From Bradyrhizobium sp. RD5-C2 (GTDB taxonomy: Bacteria > Pseudomonadota > Alphaproteobacteria > Rhizobiales > Xanthobacteraceae): a stretch of 64,000 nt of DNA. The stretch lies in contig NZ_BOVL01000008.1 in assembly GCF_019972155.1 (NCBI RefSeq), positions 171,380-235,379 of the forward strand, read 5' to 3'. Below are positions 51,793 to 61,835 of this stretch, one piece after another. The translations under genes were made by a program, and so were the position numbers. The notes under the pieces are model-generated. The model did no database searches. It saw only the letters and a program-made list of their open reading frames with translations, and was not told the DNA's origin. Positions within the stretch are counted from its first letter, which is position 1; every line of letters begins with the position of its first letter.

Positions 51793-53127
51793 TCAATCCG
51801 TCGTCAGGGCGGTCTCCAGGTCGGTCGGGTCGATCTGCCGGGCGAGATTGGCATTGAGCTTGTCGCGATCGAGCTCGCCCTCCCACCAGGCGACGATCAC
51901 GCAGGCGACGCCGTTGCCGCACAGATTGGTCAGCGCGCGGCACTCGCTCATGAACTTGTCGATGCCGAGCACGATCGCCATGCCCGGCACCAGCCGCGGA
52001 TCGACCACGGCAAGCGTTGCCGCCAGCGTGATGAAGCCCGCGCCGGTGATCCCCGAGGCGCCCTTCGAAGTCAGCATCGCCACCACCAGGATCGTGAGCT
52101 GCTGACTGAACGAGAGGTCGTAGCCCAGCGCCTGCGCGATGAACAACGTCGCCAGCGTCATGTAGATGTTGGTGCCGTCGAGGTTGAACGAATAACCCGT
52201 GGGCACCACGAGGCCGACCACGGACTTCGAGCAGCCGAGACGCTCGAGCTTCTCCATCAATGACGGCAGCGCGCTCTCGGAGGACGAGGTGCCGAGCACG
52301 ATCAGGAGCTCGTCCTTGATGTAGGCCAGGAACCTGAAGATCGAGAACCCGGCGATCCGCGCGATGATGCCGAGCACCACGAGGACGAACAGGGCTGCGG
52401 TCAGATAGAAGGTCGCGATCAGCCCCATCAGGTTGAGGATGGCGCCGGTGCCGAACTTGCCGATGGTGAAGGCCATCGCGCCGAACGCACCGATCGGCGC
52501 CGCCCGCATCACGATCGAGATCACGCCGAACACCGCATGCGCGGCGTCGTCGATGAACGAGCGGATGGTGTGGCCGCGCTCGCCGAGGCCCATGATCGCA
52601 AAGCCGAACAGCACCGAGAACAGCAGCACCTGCAGGATCTCGCCCTGCGCGAACGCACCCACCACAGTGTCTGGAATGATGTGCAGCACGAAGTCGACGC
52701 TCTTCTGCGCTTCCGCCTGCTTGGCATAGCCGGCAACCGCCTGGGCGCTCGCCGCCGCGCCACCGAAGCCCGCACCCGGCTTCACGATATTGCCGACGAG
52801 CAAGCCGATCACCAGCGCGAAAGTCGAGACGACCTCGAAATAGACCAGCGCCTTGACGCCGATGCGGCCGACCTTCTTGGCGTCCTGGATATGGGCAATG
52901 CCCGAGACCACCGTGCAGAAGATGATCGGCGCGATCACCATCTTGATCAGCTTGATGAAGCCGTCGCCGAGCGCCTTGATCCACTCGTTGGTGGCAATGC
53001 CGGGCCACAACCAGCCAACCAGCGCGCCGAGCACGATCGCGATCAGAACCTGAACATAGAGAATCTTGTACCACGGCTTGCCACCGGCAGACGCCGGTGA
53101 AGCCGTGGCAACGGTTGCCGTTGCCAT
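51793..53127 (-). CDS. dctA: DctA, C4-dicarboxylate:cation symporter
   Basis: A 444-residue transporter of the dicarboxylate/amino-acid:cation symporter family. It has eight helices, with the re-entrant loops marked by [17 protein letters not shown] (serine-rich hairpin 1) and [21 protein letters not shown] (helix 7). Helix 8 has [19 protein letters not shown]. The first segments ([38 protein letters not shown]) are typical of DctA, which takes up succinate, malate and fumarate, the main carbon for rhizobial bacteroids. No DctBD two-component genes are next to it, and no clear sigma-54 box was seen in the 185 bases upstream. Confidence 0.94.
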   Translation of the reverse strand: MATATVATASPASAGGKPWYKILYVQVLIAIVLGALVGWLWPGIATNEWIKALGDGFIKLIKMVIAPIIFCTVVSGIAHIQDAKKVGRIGVKALVYFEVVSTFALVIGLLVGNIVKPGAGFGGAAASAQAVAGYAKQAEAQKSVDFVLHIIPDTVVGAFAQGEILQVLLFSVLFGFAIMGLGERGHTIRSFIDDAAHAVFGVISIVMRAAPIGAFGAMAFTIGKFGTGAILNLMGLIATFYLTAALFVLVVLGIIARIAGFSIFRFLAYIKDELLIVLGTSSSESALPSLMEKLERLGCSKSVVGLVVPTGYSFNLDGTNIYMTLATLFIAQALGYDLSFSQQLTILVVAMLTSKGASGITGAGFITLAATLAVVDPRLVPGMAIVLGIDKFMSECRALTNLCGNGVACVIVAWWEGELDRDKLNANLARQIDPTDLETALTTD

Positions 53128-53312
53128 GTGTCACTCCCCCTCAGAAATGGCGGAAATAGCCAAGATCAACTTGGCCGTTCGAGTCAAACTGGAACTGTTT
53201 GCGCCCTGCCGCTTATCCGCGACGATCTGCCGCGCACCACGCGGCCGCGATCACGGCGCCGGATGCGAAATCGATCTGTCTGACAAGACGGAAAGATCTC
53301 GAACTTCGCGGG

Positions 53313-54500
53313 CTATTTAAGCCAATGCGCGATCCGCGCAACTGCTTCCTGCATCTCCGCCGCAGAGCGCGCATAGGAAAATCGGATGAAGGCACGGCCG
53401 TGGATCGGGTCGAAATCGACGCCCGGGGTCGCTGCGACATGCGCCTTCTCGAGCATCTCGCTGGCGAACGCGAAACTGTCGGAGGTGAAGTCGGAGACAT
53501 CGGTGTAAAGATAGAATGCGCCGTCGGCCGGCAGGAACTTGGTCAGCCCGGCCTTGGGCAAGCCTTCGATCAGGATGCGGCGATTCTCCTGATAGCCGCG
53601 CTTGATCGCCTCCATCTCCTCGCGGCCCTCGAACGCCGCCTCGGCGGCGATCTGCGACAAGGTCGGCACCGAGATCGACAAATTCTGCTGCAGCCGCTCC
53701 ATCGGCCGCACCAGCACGTCGGGCACCACCATCCAGCCGACGCGCCAGCCGGTCATGCAGAAGTACTTCGAGAACGAGTTGATGACGAGCGCGTTCGGCG
53801 ACAGCGCCGCCGCCGTCACCGCCGGAAACGCGTAGTCGAGGCCGTGATAGATCTCGTCGGAGATGAAGCGGATGCCCGCGCTGTCGGCGGCGGCCATCAG
53901 GCTCGACAGCGCCTCGCGCGACATCATCGTGCCGGTCGGATTCGCAGGGCTGCCGACCAGCACGCCCTTCAGCGGCGCCTTGCGATGGGCGGCCAGCAGC
54001 GCCTCCCCGGTCAGCGCGTGGCGGGTGTCGCCGGAGGTCTCGATCAGCACGGGCTCGCAGCCGAGCGCGGTCAAGATGTGCCGGTAAGGCGGATAGCCCG
54101 GCACGGTGACGGCGACCCGGTCGCCCGGCTCGAACATCGCAAGAAACGCCAGGATGAACCCGCCCGACGAGCCCGTGGTGACGATGATGCGCTCCGCATC
54201 GACCGCGCAGCCATACGTGTCGCGGTAATGCCGGGCGATGCGCGCGCGCAATGAGGGGATGCCGAGCGCTGACGTGTAGTCGATCCGGCCGCCGGCAAGG
54301 GCGGCCTGTGCGGCCGCGATCGCCGGCTTCGGCGCGCCCTCGGCGGGCTGCCCCACCTCCATGTGGATGACATGGCCGCCGGCGGCCTCGATTCGCGCCG
54401 CCGCGGCCATCACGTCCATCACCATGAACGGCGGAACATCGCTCCGGCCGGACGCCGTCAAAAGGCTGCTCACACGGTCTCTCGCTGTCGCTTCAGGCAT
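53313..54500 (-). CDS. PLP-dependent aminotransferase, class I/II
   Basis: A 395-residue fold-type I aminotransferase. The PLP lysine is in NSFSKYFCMTGWRVGW, with the phosphate-binding arginine just after. Other marks are ALGIPSLRARIARHY, GSSGGFILAFLAMFEPGD, VGSPANPTGTMMS (Asn ring contact) and the C-terminal FIRFSYARS with the substrate-carboxylate arginine. Similar proteins are annotated as aspartate or alanine transaminases; the amino-acid pair is not clear here. It stands alone, between dctA on the same strand and the divergent protease gene. Confidence 0.9.
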   Translation of the reverse strand: MPEATARDRVSSLLTASGRSDVPPFMVMDVMAAAARIEAAGGHVIHMEVGQPAEGAPKPAIAAAQAALAGGRIDYTSALGIPSLRARIARHYRDTYGCAVDAERIIVTTGSSGGFILAFLAMFEPGDRVAVTVPGYPPYRHILTALGCEPVLIETSGDTRHALTGEALLAAHRKAPLKGVLVGSPANPTGTMMSREALSSLMAAADSAGIRFISDEIYHGLDYAFPAVTAAALSPNALVINSFSKYFCMTGWRVGWMVVPDVLVRPMERLQQNLSISVPTLSQIAAEAAFEGREEMEAIKRGYQENRRILIEGLPKAGLTKFLPADGAFYLYTDVSDFTSDSFAFASEMLEKAHVAATPGVDFDPIHGRAFIRFSYARSAAEMQEAVARIAHWLK

Positions 54501-54726
54501 GGATTTCTGCTATTGCACGGCCGCTGCCGAATTCGGGTTCCGATACCGGCTGCCGCCCCAGACTGGCCGCATTCGGTGGCTCCTTATAACGCTTTCAGGC
54601 CAAGTGAATACCCGGTTCGCGTGAAGAAGAACTGCAAAAACAACAGACTGTGCCACGCGCCTGATCCGGTCGGGTCGGGAACCGGACTTTGCCGCGGCGC
54701 GGCCAGCCATCGCCGATAGATCGCCC

Positions 54727-56133
54727 ATGCTGTTCCGCCTCACGCATCGCACCAAGACCTCCAAGCTGACCGCATTGCTCACCGCGGTTGCGCTCGCCGT
54801 CGGCCCCGTCGTCCCTGCGCGCGCCCAGCAGAAGGGCCCGCCGGTGCTGCGCGACACCGAGTCCGAGCAGCTGCTGCGCGAATACACAAGGCCGATCCTG
54901 CGCGCCGCGGGTCTGGAAAAGCAGAACATCCAGATCGTGATCATCAACGACGGCTCGTTCAACGCCTTCGTCGCCGACGGCCGTCGCATCTTCGTCAACT
55001 ACGGCGCGCTGCTGCAGTCGGAGACCCCGAACCAGATCATCGGCGTGCTGGCGCATGAAACGGGCCATCTGGCCGGCGGCCACCTCGCCAAGATGCGCGA
55101 GCAGCTGGCGCAGGCGCAGACCCAAATGATCATCGCGATGCTGCTCGGCGTCGGTGCGCTGGCCGCAGGCGCCGCGGGTGGCGGCGTTGGAAACGGCCTC
55201 TCCAGCGCTGGAGCTGCCGCAATCTCGGCGCCGCAGTCGGTCATTCAGCGCACGCTGCTCTCCTACCAGCGCCAGCAGGAGGAAAACGCCGACCGCGCCG
55301 GCGTCAAGTTCCTGAACGCGACCGGCCAGTCGGCCAAGGGCATGTACGAGACGTTCAAGCGCTTCACCGACGAGAGCCTGTTCGCCGCGCGCGGCGCCGA
55401 CCCCTATCTGCAGTCGCACCCGATGCCGGTCGATCGTGTCTCGGCGCTGGCGGACCTGGCGCGCTCGAGTCCCTATTGGGACAAGAAGGACGATCCGGCG
55501 CTGCAGCTGCGTCACGACATGATGCGCGCCAAGATCTCGGGCTTCATGGAGCGGCAGGACACGGTCTATCGCCGCTATCCGCTGTCCAACACCAGCATGC
55601 CGGCGCGCTATGCCCGCGCGATCACCACCTATCTGCACGGCGACCTGCGTTCGGCGATCGCGCAGATCGACGGCTTGATCCAGGTCCAGCCCAACAATCC
55701 CTATTTCTACGAATTGCGCGGCCAGGCGCTGCTCGAAGGCGGCCGGCCGGCGGAGGCCATCGCGCCGCTGCGCCGCGCGGTGCAGCTCTCCGGCAATTCG
55801 CCATTGATCGAGATGCTGCTCGGCCAGGCGCTGGTCGCCTCCGACAACAAGGGCTACACCGACGACGCGATCAACATGCTGCGCAACGCCGTGGCGCGCG
55901 AGCCGGAGGCGCCGATAGGCTATACCCAGCTCGCGATGGCGTATGGCCGCAAGGGCGACTATGCCCAGGCCGACCTTGCCTCGGCGCAGGCCGCCTATCT
56001 CCGTGGCGACAACAAGACGGCCCGCGAACTGGCCTCGCGCGCCAAGACGCGGTTTGCGATCGGCACGCCCGGCTGGGTCAAAGCTGACGACATTGTGAGC
56101 GCCAAGCCGATGCCGGGTCAGAAAAACAACTAG
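54727..56133 (+). CDS. Periplasmic M48 metalloprotease with TPR domain (BepA-like)
   Basis: A 468-residue protein with a signal peptide (LTALLTAVALAVGPVVPARA). The zinc site is HETGH (residues 110-114) in IIGVLAHETGHLAGGHLAK, with the third ligand expected in the QQEENADRAGVKFL helix. The C-terminal half has TPR-like helices (YFYELRGQALLEGGRPAEAI and later repeats). BepA in E. coli checks the assembly of outer-membrane proteins such as LptD and degrades failures. Length and domain order agree. A DsbA-like gene follows on the same strand, so the two may act in envelope quality control. Confidence 0.93.
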   Translation: MLFRLTHRTKTSKLTALLTAVALAVGPVVPARAQQKGPPVLRDTESEQLLREYTRPILRAAGLEKQNIQIVIINDGSFNAFVADGRRIFVNYGALLQSETPNQIIGVLAHETGHLAGGHLAKMREQLAQAQTQMIIAMLLGVGALAAGAAGGGVGNGLSSAGAAAISAPQSVIQRTLLSYQRQQEENADRAGVKFLNATGQSAKGMYETFKRFTDESLFAARGADPYLQSHPMPVDRVSALADLARSSPYWDKKDDPALQLRHDMMRAKISGFMERQDTVYRRYPLSNTSMPARYARAITTYLHGDLRSAIAQIDGLIQVQPNNPYFYELRGQALLEGGRPAEAIAPLRRAVQLSGNSPLIEMLLGQALVASDNKGYTDDAINMLRNAVAREPEAPIGYTQLAMAYGRKGDYAQADLASAQAAYLRGDNKTARELASRAKTRFAIGTPGWVKADDIVSAKPMPGQKNN

Positions 56134-56219
56134 AAATAAACCGTAGTTCCATACAACGATCACCGAAACCGGCCCGCGGCCCTGCCGTATTTCGGGCCAC
56201 CTCGAACAAGGATTTTGCC

Positions 56220-56987
56220 ATGCCAGCGCTTCGTTTTCTCGCCCCTGCCCTGCTCGCGCTCGGCATTTGCGCCGCGCCGCTGACTGCGTCCGCGCAGAGC
56301 TTCAACGACACCCAGCGCGGCGACATCGAGACCATCGTGCGCAACTACCTGATCGCGCATCCCGAGGTGCTCGAAGAGGCGATGAACGAGCTCAGCAAGC
56401 GGCAGGCCGCCGCCGAAGCCGAGAAGCATGAGCAGAGTGTCGCCAAGAACGCCGACACGATCTTCAACTCGCCGCGCGGCGTCATGATCGGCAACAAGGA
56501 CGGCGACGTCACCTTCGTCGAGTTCTTCGATTACAATTGCGGCTACTGCAAGCGCGCGATGTCCGACATGCTCGACCTGATGAAGTCGGATCCGAAGCTG
56601 AAGGTCGTGCTGAAGGAATTCCCGGTGCTGAGCCAGGGCTCGGTCGAGGCCGCGCAGGTCGCGGTCGCCGTGCGCATGCAGGATCCGACCGGCAAGAAGT
56701 ATCTCGAGTTTCACCAGAAACTCCTCGGCGGCCGCGGCGCCGCCGACAAGGCGCGTGCGCTGGCGGTCGCCAAGGAGGTCGGTCTCGACATGACCAAGCT
56801 CGAGAAGGACATGGCCAGCCCCGAGGTGAAGGCGACCATCGAGGAGAACTTCCGCCTCGCCGAATCCATGGGCATGAACGGCACGCCGAGCTACGTGATC
56901 GGCAAGCAGGTCGTGATCGGCGCGGTCGGCGTCGACGGTCTCAAGGAGAAGATCGGCATTGCCCGCTGCGGCAAGGCGACCTGCTGA
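56220..56987 (+). CDS. DsbA-family thiol oxidoreductase (periplasmic)
   Basis: A 255-residue exported protein (signal LAPALLALGICAAPLTASAQ). A helical N-terminal extension of about 60 residues with LEEAMNELSKRQAAAEAEK precedes the thioredoxin fold. The active site is CGYC (C107 to C110) in FFDYNCGYCKRAM, and the cis-proline loop is GTPSYVIG. This layout is typical of Com1/ScsC-like DsbA relatives, some of which trimerise through the N-terminal helices and act as isomerases. It follows the M48 protease gene, and a strong terminator comes after it. Confidence 0.92.
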   Translation: MPALRFLAPALLALGICAAPLTASAQSFNDTQRGDIETIVRNYLIAHPEVLEEAMNELSKRQAAAEAEKHEQSVAKNADTIFNSPRGVMIGNKDGDVTFVEFFDYNCGYCKRAMSDMLDLMKSDPKLKVVLKEFPVLSQGSVEAAQVAVAVRMQDPTGKKYLEFHQKLLGGRGAADKARALAVAKEVGLDMTKLEKDMASPEVKATIEENFRLAESMGMNGTPSYVIGKQVVIGAVGVDGLKEKIGIARCGKATC

Positions 56988-57015
56988 TCGTCGCTTCGAC
57001 AGCGCTCATCCATTC

Positions 57016-57048
57016 AAAAATCCGGCTGCCAGGCAGCCGGATTTTTTT
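57016..57048 (+). terminator. Intrinsic terminator after the DsbA-like gene
   Basis: AAAAATCCGGCTGCC and GGCAGCCGGATTTTTTT form a long perfect hairpin with a very short loop and a T-run. It can act in both directions. Confidence 0.9.
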
Positions 57049-57119
57049 GTTTGCGGCACCGAACCGCTTCCGCGCTGGGCGCAACCAAGGGGCATCACCA
57101 ACAACGGAAGCCGCGCGCC

Positions 57120-58064
57120 ATGCCACTGGCCTCGCCAACACTGGCCTCGCCAACCCTCGGCTACGATCTCACGCTGCTGAAGACGGCGCCACAGCGTGGC
57201 ACCGACCACGATCACGGCTGGTGCTACGGCCTGCCGCCGGGCATTCGCACCGAGCAATGGCCGCTCAGTCCCCATGACGGCTTTCCGATGCAGCACTGCT
57301 TCACGCTGCGTGTCCCATCGCAATACCGCGCCAAGGGTGACGCCCATGTCGCGCTCGCCATGTTCGCCGATCAGCAATATGACGAACCCGACGAGATCGA
57401 CGCGGTCGCGCAATATCTCGCTGCAGAGACCATCGCGCGTCCATCCGATCCCAATCTGCTGCCCTACTTCGCCTATCGGCAGAACCGTCATCCGATGGAG
57501 TTTCGGATGAAGGACATCATCGACCACAATTTCGCGGCGATCTGGCTCACCGAGACCGAGTTCGCCGGACCGCTCTGCCGGCCGCCGGAGCTTGCCGGCA
57601 ATCCGCTGCTGGAAGCCAACTCGCCGCCGCGCTGGCTCGTGAAGGGCGCGGCGCGCACCGCGTTCGACGTCAATGTCGGCCGCACCCGCACCGACGCTCT
57701 GGAGAAGACATACTGGTATCGCCTGTTCGGCGGCATCCCCGCGACCGGACACCACGCCTACGGCATCGCCCTTGCGCCGCGCGACGACGATCCCAACGTC
57801 GGCAAGCCGCCGCGCGATCATCTGCTGCACAAGGGCGAGCTCGGTGACTACATCGCGCCTTACGGCGAGCAAGGCAGTGCACGCGGTCTCGAGCGGTTGC
57901 ACGGCCGCAACCATCTCGGCGGCACGATGTTTCCAAACCAGTGGACACCAAAATTCAGCGCGACCTATCTCGAGATCGAGGAACATTTCGGCGGTTTCAA
58001 TTTCGGCGGCGGCAACGGCCAGCTCGATCTTGCGAGCATGGAGTTCGACTGGGCCTGCGGTTGA
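57120..58064 (+). CDS. Conserved hypothetical protein, family not recognised
   Basis: A 314-residue soluble protein with no signal peptide or membrane helix. I do not recognise its fold. It is rich in Pro, His, Asp and aromatic residues, with motifs such as HGWCYGLPPGIRTEQWP near the start, FPMQHCFTLRVP, YFAYRQNRHPMEF, and GRNHLGGTMFPNQWTPKF towards the end. The conserved-looking His and Asp residues could bind metal. The frame is continuous, with codon use like the neighbours, and GGAAG lies about 10 bases before ATG 57120. A short tandem repeat (ACTGGCCTCGCCAAC type) sits right after the start codon. It has its own unit between two terminators. Confidence 0.7.
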   Translation: MPLASPTLASPTLGYDLTLLKTAPQRGTDHDHGWCYGLPPGIRTEQWPLSPHDGFPMQHCFTLRVPSQYRAKGDAHVALAMFADQQYDEPDEIDAVAQYLAAETIARPSDPNLLPYFAYRQNRHPMEFRMKDIIDHNFAAIWLTETEFAGPLCRPPELAGNPLLEANSPPRWLVKGAARTAFDVNVGRTRTDALEKTYWYRLFGGIPATGHHAYGIALAPRDDDPNVGKPPRDHLLHKGELGDYIAPYGEQGSARGLERLHGRNHLGGTMFPNQWTPKFSATYLEIEEHFGGFNFGGGNGQLDLASMEFDWACG

Positions 58065-58186
58065 AGTGCAGATTGTTCATCGCGCATTCACACAAGAAAC
58101 AAACCGCGGGGAACCGCAAATCAACAGGAACATCACACATCCTCTCCCGTTGTCGGCGCGGGCAATGCTGAATAACGAGGAGGAAT

Positions 58187-59035
58187 ATGATGATGAACCG
58201 CTTTCTGATTTCGGTCGCTGCGGCGGCCCTGATCGCCGGCACCGGTTTCGCGAATGCACAGGGCGCAGGCGGCGCCAACAAGGAGACCGGGGCCGGCAGC
58301 GGCGCGACCGTGCAGCACTCTGCACCGTCCGGCGGCGCATCGTCGGGCGCCATGCAGCGCGATACGGGCGGCATGAAGGGTTCCGAGCACTCCACGACCG
58401 GTGAGTCGTCTTCAGGCATGAAGGATGACCAGTCCGGTATGAAGGGCGCCGAGTCCGAAAAGTCTGGCCCCGCCACCAAGGGTGCACAGGAGAACACGCA
58501 GAAGTCGAAGAGCATGAGCTCGGAGAACGATGCGACCAAGGGCGCCAAGGAGAGTTCGAAGGACATGAAGGCCGAAGGCCGCGACAAGGGCGGCAACATG
58601 AAGGCCGAGGAGCATGACAAGAGCGGCAAGATGAACAACGCCGCCGAGAGCCGCGACAAGAATGGTGCCACCACCAACCAGAACGCTCAGACCAAGAGCC
58701 CGGCCGAGACCAATCGCGCCCAGACCAACGACACCAGCCGTACCCAGACCACGACCGGCAACGCGGCGACGTCGGCCACCGCGGCGCCGCCGGCCGAGAA
58801 GCGCACCCAGATTTCGACCGCGATCAAGTCGGAGCACGTCACCGAGGTCACCAACGTGAACTTCAACGTGGCGGTCGGCACCCGCGTCCCGACCGACGTG
58901 CACTTCTACCCGGTGCCGGAGCGCGTCGTGACGATCTACCCGCAGTGGCGCGGCTATGAGTTCATCCTGGTCCACGGCCGCTACATTATCGTGCAGCCGG
59001 AGACCCACGAGATCGTCTACATCATCGAGGGCTGA
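58187..59035 (+). CDS. DUF1236 secreted protein with long hydrophilic linker
   Basis: A 282-residue exported protein with a signal peptide (FLISVAAAALIAGTGFANAQ). Residues 25-205 are low complexity: Gly, Ser, Lys, Glu, Thr and Met in repeats like GMKGSEHSTTGESSSGMK and DMKAEGRDKGGNMKAE, probably disordered like hydrophilins. The last 75 residues are the DUF1236 domain (FYPVPERVVTIYPQWRGYEF, ending HEIVYIIEG). DUF1236 proteins are common in Rhizobiales, and their role is unknown. GAGGAGG lies just upstream of three consecutive ATGs (58187, 58190, 58193), the second having the best spacing. Abundant expression is suggested. Confidence 0.9.
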   Translation: MMMNRFLISVAAAALIAGTGFANAQGAGGANKETGAGSGATVQHSAPSGGASSGAMQRDTGGMKGSEHSTTGESSSGMKDDQSGMKGAESEKSGPATKGAQENTQKSKSMSSENDATKGAKESSKDMKAEGRDKGGNMKAEEHDKSGKMNNAAESRDKNGATTNQNAQTKSPAETNRAQTNDTSRTQTTTGNAATSATAAPPAEKRTQISTAIKSEHVTEVTNVNFNVAVGTRVPTDVHFYPVPERVVTIYPQWRGYEFILVHGRYIIVQPETHEIVYIIEG

Positions 59036-59082
59036 CCTCGGCCTCGGCGCGAGGGTGCCTTGACGGCCCTCGCCTCGATCTC

Positions 59083-59110
59083 AACCCCGCCCCCTCAGGG
59101 GCGGGGTTTT
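59083..59110 (+). terminator. Intrinsic terminator after the DUF1236 gene
   Basis: AACCCCGCCCC (59083-59093), loop CTCA, GGGGCGGGGTT (59098-59108), then TT. The stem is perfect. It lies about 50 bases after the stop codon. The rest of the 300-base gap to aroQ holds no gene; a TATAAC at 59295-59300 may be the -10 of an aroQ promoter, without a good -35. Confidence 0.85.
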
Positions 59111-59335
59111 GCATGCGGCTGCAGCTCGCAGTCGCCGGTGGATGGCTGGCGGGAGCACAGCCGAGGGGCGGCCACCTCCGGATTTGGTTAATCAGCGATT
59201 TCCGCAGGTTACGCCAGCTATCTAACAGGCCGGAGGAAGCTGTTGAACAGGTTCCGATTTCACCTAAAGACTTCCCCTGCGGCCGGTTGTTACCTATAAC
59301 CCGGCCCACTTTCCCCTTCGCCGGAACCCCTGGAA

Positions 59336-59797
59336 ATGGCTGCTGCCGGAACGATCTATGTGCTGAACGGCCCGAACCTCAACCTGTTGGGGACGCGCGA
59401 GCCGGAGACGTACGGCCATGCCACCCTCGCCGACGTCGAGAAGCTGTGCGCGGAGACCGCGCGGCAGTTCGGGCTGACCGCCGATTGCCGGCAGTCCAAC
59501 CGCGAGGGCGAACTGATCGACTTCATCCATGAGGCCCACGCCAAGAAGGCGGTCGGCATCATCATCAACGCCGGCGGCTACTCCCATACCTCGATCGCGC
59601 TGCATGACGCGCTGGTTGCGGTCAAGATCCCCGCCGTCGAGGTCCATGTCAGCAACATCCACGCCCGCGAGAGCTTCCGGGACCATTCGTTCACTGCTAA
59701 AGCCGCCTTCGCGTCGCTATGCGGCTTTGGCATCGACGGCTACCGGCTTGCGATCATCGGCCTCGCCACCAGGATCGGTGCGAAGGCAAAGACTTAA
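59336..59797 (+). CDS. aroQ: 3-Dehydroquinate dehydratase, type II
   Basis: A 153-residue type II dehydroquinase, third enzyme of the shikimate pathway. The signature [18 protein letters not shown] at the N-terminus contains the active-site Tyr (YG) and Arg. [13 protein letters not shown] and [18 protein letters not shown] hold the Asn, His and Arg that bind the substrate. Length is normal for the dodecameric enzyme. It is directly ahead of accB and accC, the usual order in Rhizobiales; the three probably form one operon. Confidence 0.96.
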   Translation: MAAAGTIYVLNGPNLNLLGTREPETYGHATLADVEKLCAETARQFGLTADCRQSNREGELIDFIHEAHAKKAVGIIINAGGYSHTSIALHDALVAVKIPAVEVHVSNIHARESFRDHSFTAKAAFASLCGFGIDGYRLAIIGLATRIGAKAKT

Positions 59798-59849
59798 TCG
59801 TCAATCCTGACGTTCCCCGTCACCAGATAGAGATTTCGGATCAAACAAC

Positions 59850-60344
59850 ATGGCGCGCCAGCCAGACGACAAATCAGCCGTAAAGTCCAAGAACGACGCC
59901 CGGAGCGACGACAGCGTCCTCATCCGCGAGCTCGCGCTGCTGCTTGCCGAGACCAACCTCACCGAGATCGAGATCGAGCGCGCCGGCCTGCGTGTCCGGG
60001 TCGCACGCAACATCAGCATCGCCGCCTCCGTGCCGTCAGCCGTACATGCAGTCGCCGCGCCGGTGGCAGTGCCGGTTGCCGCCGCTGCCGCCACCGACAT
60101 GGCGAAGCACCCGGGTGTCGTGCCCTCGCCGATGGTCGGCACCGCCTATTGGGCGCCGGAGCCCGGCGCCAAGCCGTTCATTGAAGTCGGCAGCAAGGTC
60201 GCGGCTGGCCAGACGCTTCTGATCATCGAGGCGATGAAGACGATGAACCAGATCCCGTCGCCGCGCGCGGGCACCGTGACGCAGATCCTCATCGAGGACG
60301 GCCAGCCGGTCGAATTCGGCGAGCCGCTCGTCATCATTGAATAG
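59850..60344 (+). CDS. accB: Biotin carboxyl carrier protein of acetyl-CoA carboxylase
   Basis: A 164-residue carrier protein. The C-terminal 80 residues are the biotinyl domain, with the biotin lysine K130 in [14 protein letters not shown] and the thumb region near [10 protein letters not shown]. An Ala/Val/Pro-rich linker (residues 56-85) joins it to the N-terminal helical part ([19 protein letters not shown]) that docks to the carboxylase. It carries carboxybiotin between AccC and the AccAD transferase in the first step of fatty-acid synthesis. accC follows after 24 bases. Confidence 0.96.
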   Translation: MARQPDDKSAVKSKNDARSDDSVLIRELALLLAETNLTEIEIERAGLRVRVARNISIAASVPSAVHAVAAPVAVPVAAAAATDMAKHPGVVPSPMVGTAYWAPEPGAKPFIEVGSKVAAGQTLLIIEAMKTMNQIPSPRAGTVTQILIEDGQPVEFGEPLVIIE

Positions 60345-60368
60345 CTTCCGTCAACGTCAGGCGCTGCG

Positions 60369-61727
60369 ATGTTCGACAAGATCCTCATAGCCAATCGCGG
60401 CGAGATCGCGCTTCGCGTGCTCCGGGCGTGCAAGGAGCTCGGCATCGCCACCGTCGCGGTGCATTCCACCGCCGACGCCGACGCCATGCATGTGCGGCTC
60501 GCCGACGAGAGCGTCTGCATCGGCCCGCCGCCGTCGAAGGATTCCTATCTCAACATCCCGGCGCTGCTGGCCGCCTGCGAGATCACCGGCGCCGACGCCG
60601 TGCATCCCGGCTACGGCTTCCTGTCCGAGAATGCGCGCTTCGCCGAGATCCTCGCCGATCACAATCTGGGCTTCATCGGACCGAAGGCCGAGCACATCCG
60701 CCTGATGGGCGACAAGATCGAGGCCAAGAAGACCGCCAAGCGCCTCGGCATTCCCGTGGTGCCCGGCTCGGACGGCGCGGTGACGGCGGACGACGACGCC
60801 ATGACGATCGCCAGGGAAATCGGCTTCCCGGTGCTGGTGAAGGCGGCGGCCGGCGGCGGCGGCCGCGGCATGAAGGTCGCCCACACCGAGGCTGACCTCG
60901 CGCTGGCGCTCACGACTGCGGCCAACGAAGCCAAGTCGGCATTCGGCGACGCGTCGGTCTATCTGGAGAAATACCTGCAGAAGCCGCGCCACATCGAGAT
61001 CCAGATTCTCGGCGACGGCCGCGGCGGCGCCATCCATCTCGGCGAGCGCGACTGCTCGCTGCAGCGCCGTCACCAGAAGGTCTGGGAGGAAGGCCCCTCG
61101 CCAGTGCTCGCGGCCGCGGCCCGCACCAGGATCGGCGAGACTTGCGCCAAGGCGATGCGGGACATGAAGTATCTCGGCGTCGGCACCATCGAATTCCTCT
61201 ACGAGGACGGCGAGTTCTATTTCATCGAAATGAACACGCGCATCCAGGTCGAGCATCCCGTCACCGAAAGCATCACGGATATCGATCTGGTGCTCGAGCA
61301 GATCCGGATTGCGGCCGGCGGCGAGCTTCCGGCCAAGCAGAGCGACATCGCGATCATCGGCCACGCCATCGAGTGCCGCATCAACGCGGAGAACCCGCAG
61401 ACCTTCCGCCCCTCGCCCGGACGGATCACGCAATTCCATGCGCCGGGGGGCCTCGGCGTGCGGATCGATTCCGCCGTCTATCAGGGCTACGTGATTCCGC
61501 CCTATTACGACTCGCTGGTCGGCAAGCTGATCGTGCACGGCAAGACCCGCGGCGAGTGCCTGATGCGGCTGCGCCGGGCGCTGGACGAGATGGTGGTCGA
61601 CGGCATCGAGACGACGTTGCCGCTTTTCCGCGCGCTGGTGCGCGAGCCCGACATCATCGAGGGCGACTACCACATCCACTGGCTGGAGCAGTATCTCGCC
61701 GGCCAGCCATCCGACGCCCCGAAATAG
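60369..61727 (+). CDS. accC: Biotin carboxylase subunit of acetyl-CoA carboxylase
   Basis: A 452-residue ATP-grasp enzyme that carboxylates biotin on AccB using bicarbonate and ATP. Marks are [20 protein letters not shown] at the start, [15 protein letters not shown], the glycine-rich loop [25 protein letters not shown], and [14 protein letters not shown] with the metal and catalytic residues. Length is normal. It is the last gene of the aroQ-accB-accC run; the kinase gene begins about 110 bases later. Confidence 0.97.
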   Translation: MFDKILIANRGEIALRVLRACKELGIATVAVHSTADADAMHVRLADESVCIGPPPSKDSYLNIPALLAACEITGADAVHPGYGFLSENARFAEILADHNLGFIGPKAEHIRLMGDKIEAKKTAKRLGIPVVPGSDGAVTADDDAMTIAREIGFPVLVKAAAGGGGRGMKVAHTEADLALALTTAANEAKSAFGDASVYLEKYLQKPRHIEIQILGDGRGGAIHLGERDCSLQRRHQKVWEEGPSPVLAAAARTRIGETCAKAMRDMKYLGVGTIEFLYEDGEFYFIEMNTRIQVEHPVTESITDIDLVLEQIRIAAGGELPAKQSDIAIIGHAIECRINAENPQTFRPSPGRITQFHAPGGLGVRIDSAVYQGYVIPPYYDSLVGKLIVHGKTRGECLMRLRRALDEMVVDGIETTLPLFRALVREPDIIEGDYHIHWLEQYLAGQPSDAPK

Positions 61728-61835
61728 TTTGGAACCCGGTGGAACCCAGCGCCCTGCTCAAACGTACTAACGTACTGAAGGGTTATTGGCTTTCCACGGG
61801 GACGCATTGAATCCCACTCCTGCGAAGAGACCGTC

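Noticed and set aside
53128..53312. Sigma-54 promoter upstream of dctA
   Set aside because: dctA is sigma-54 dependent in several rhizobia, but I found no TGGCAC-N5-TTGC match on the minus strand here.
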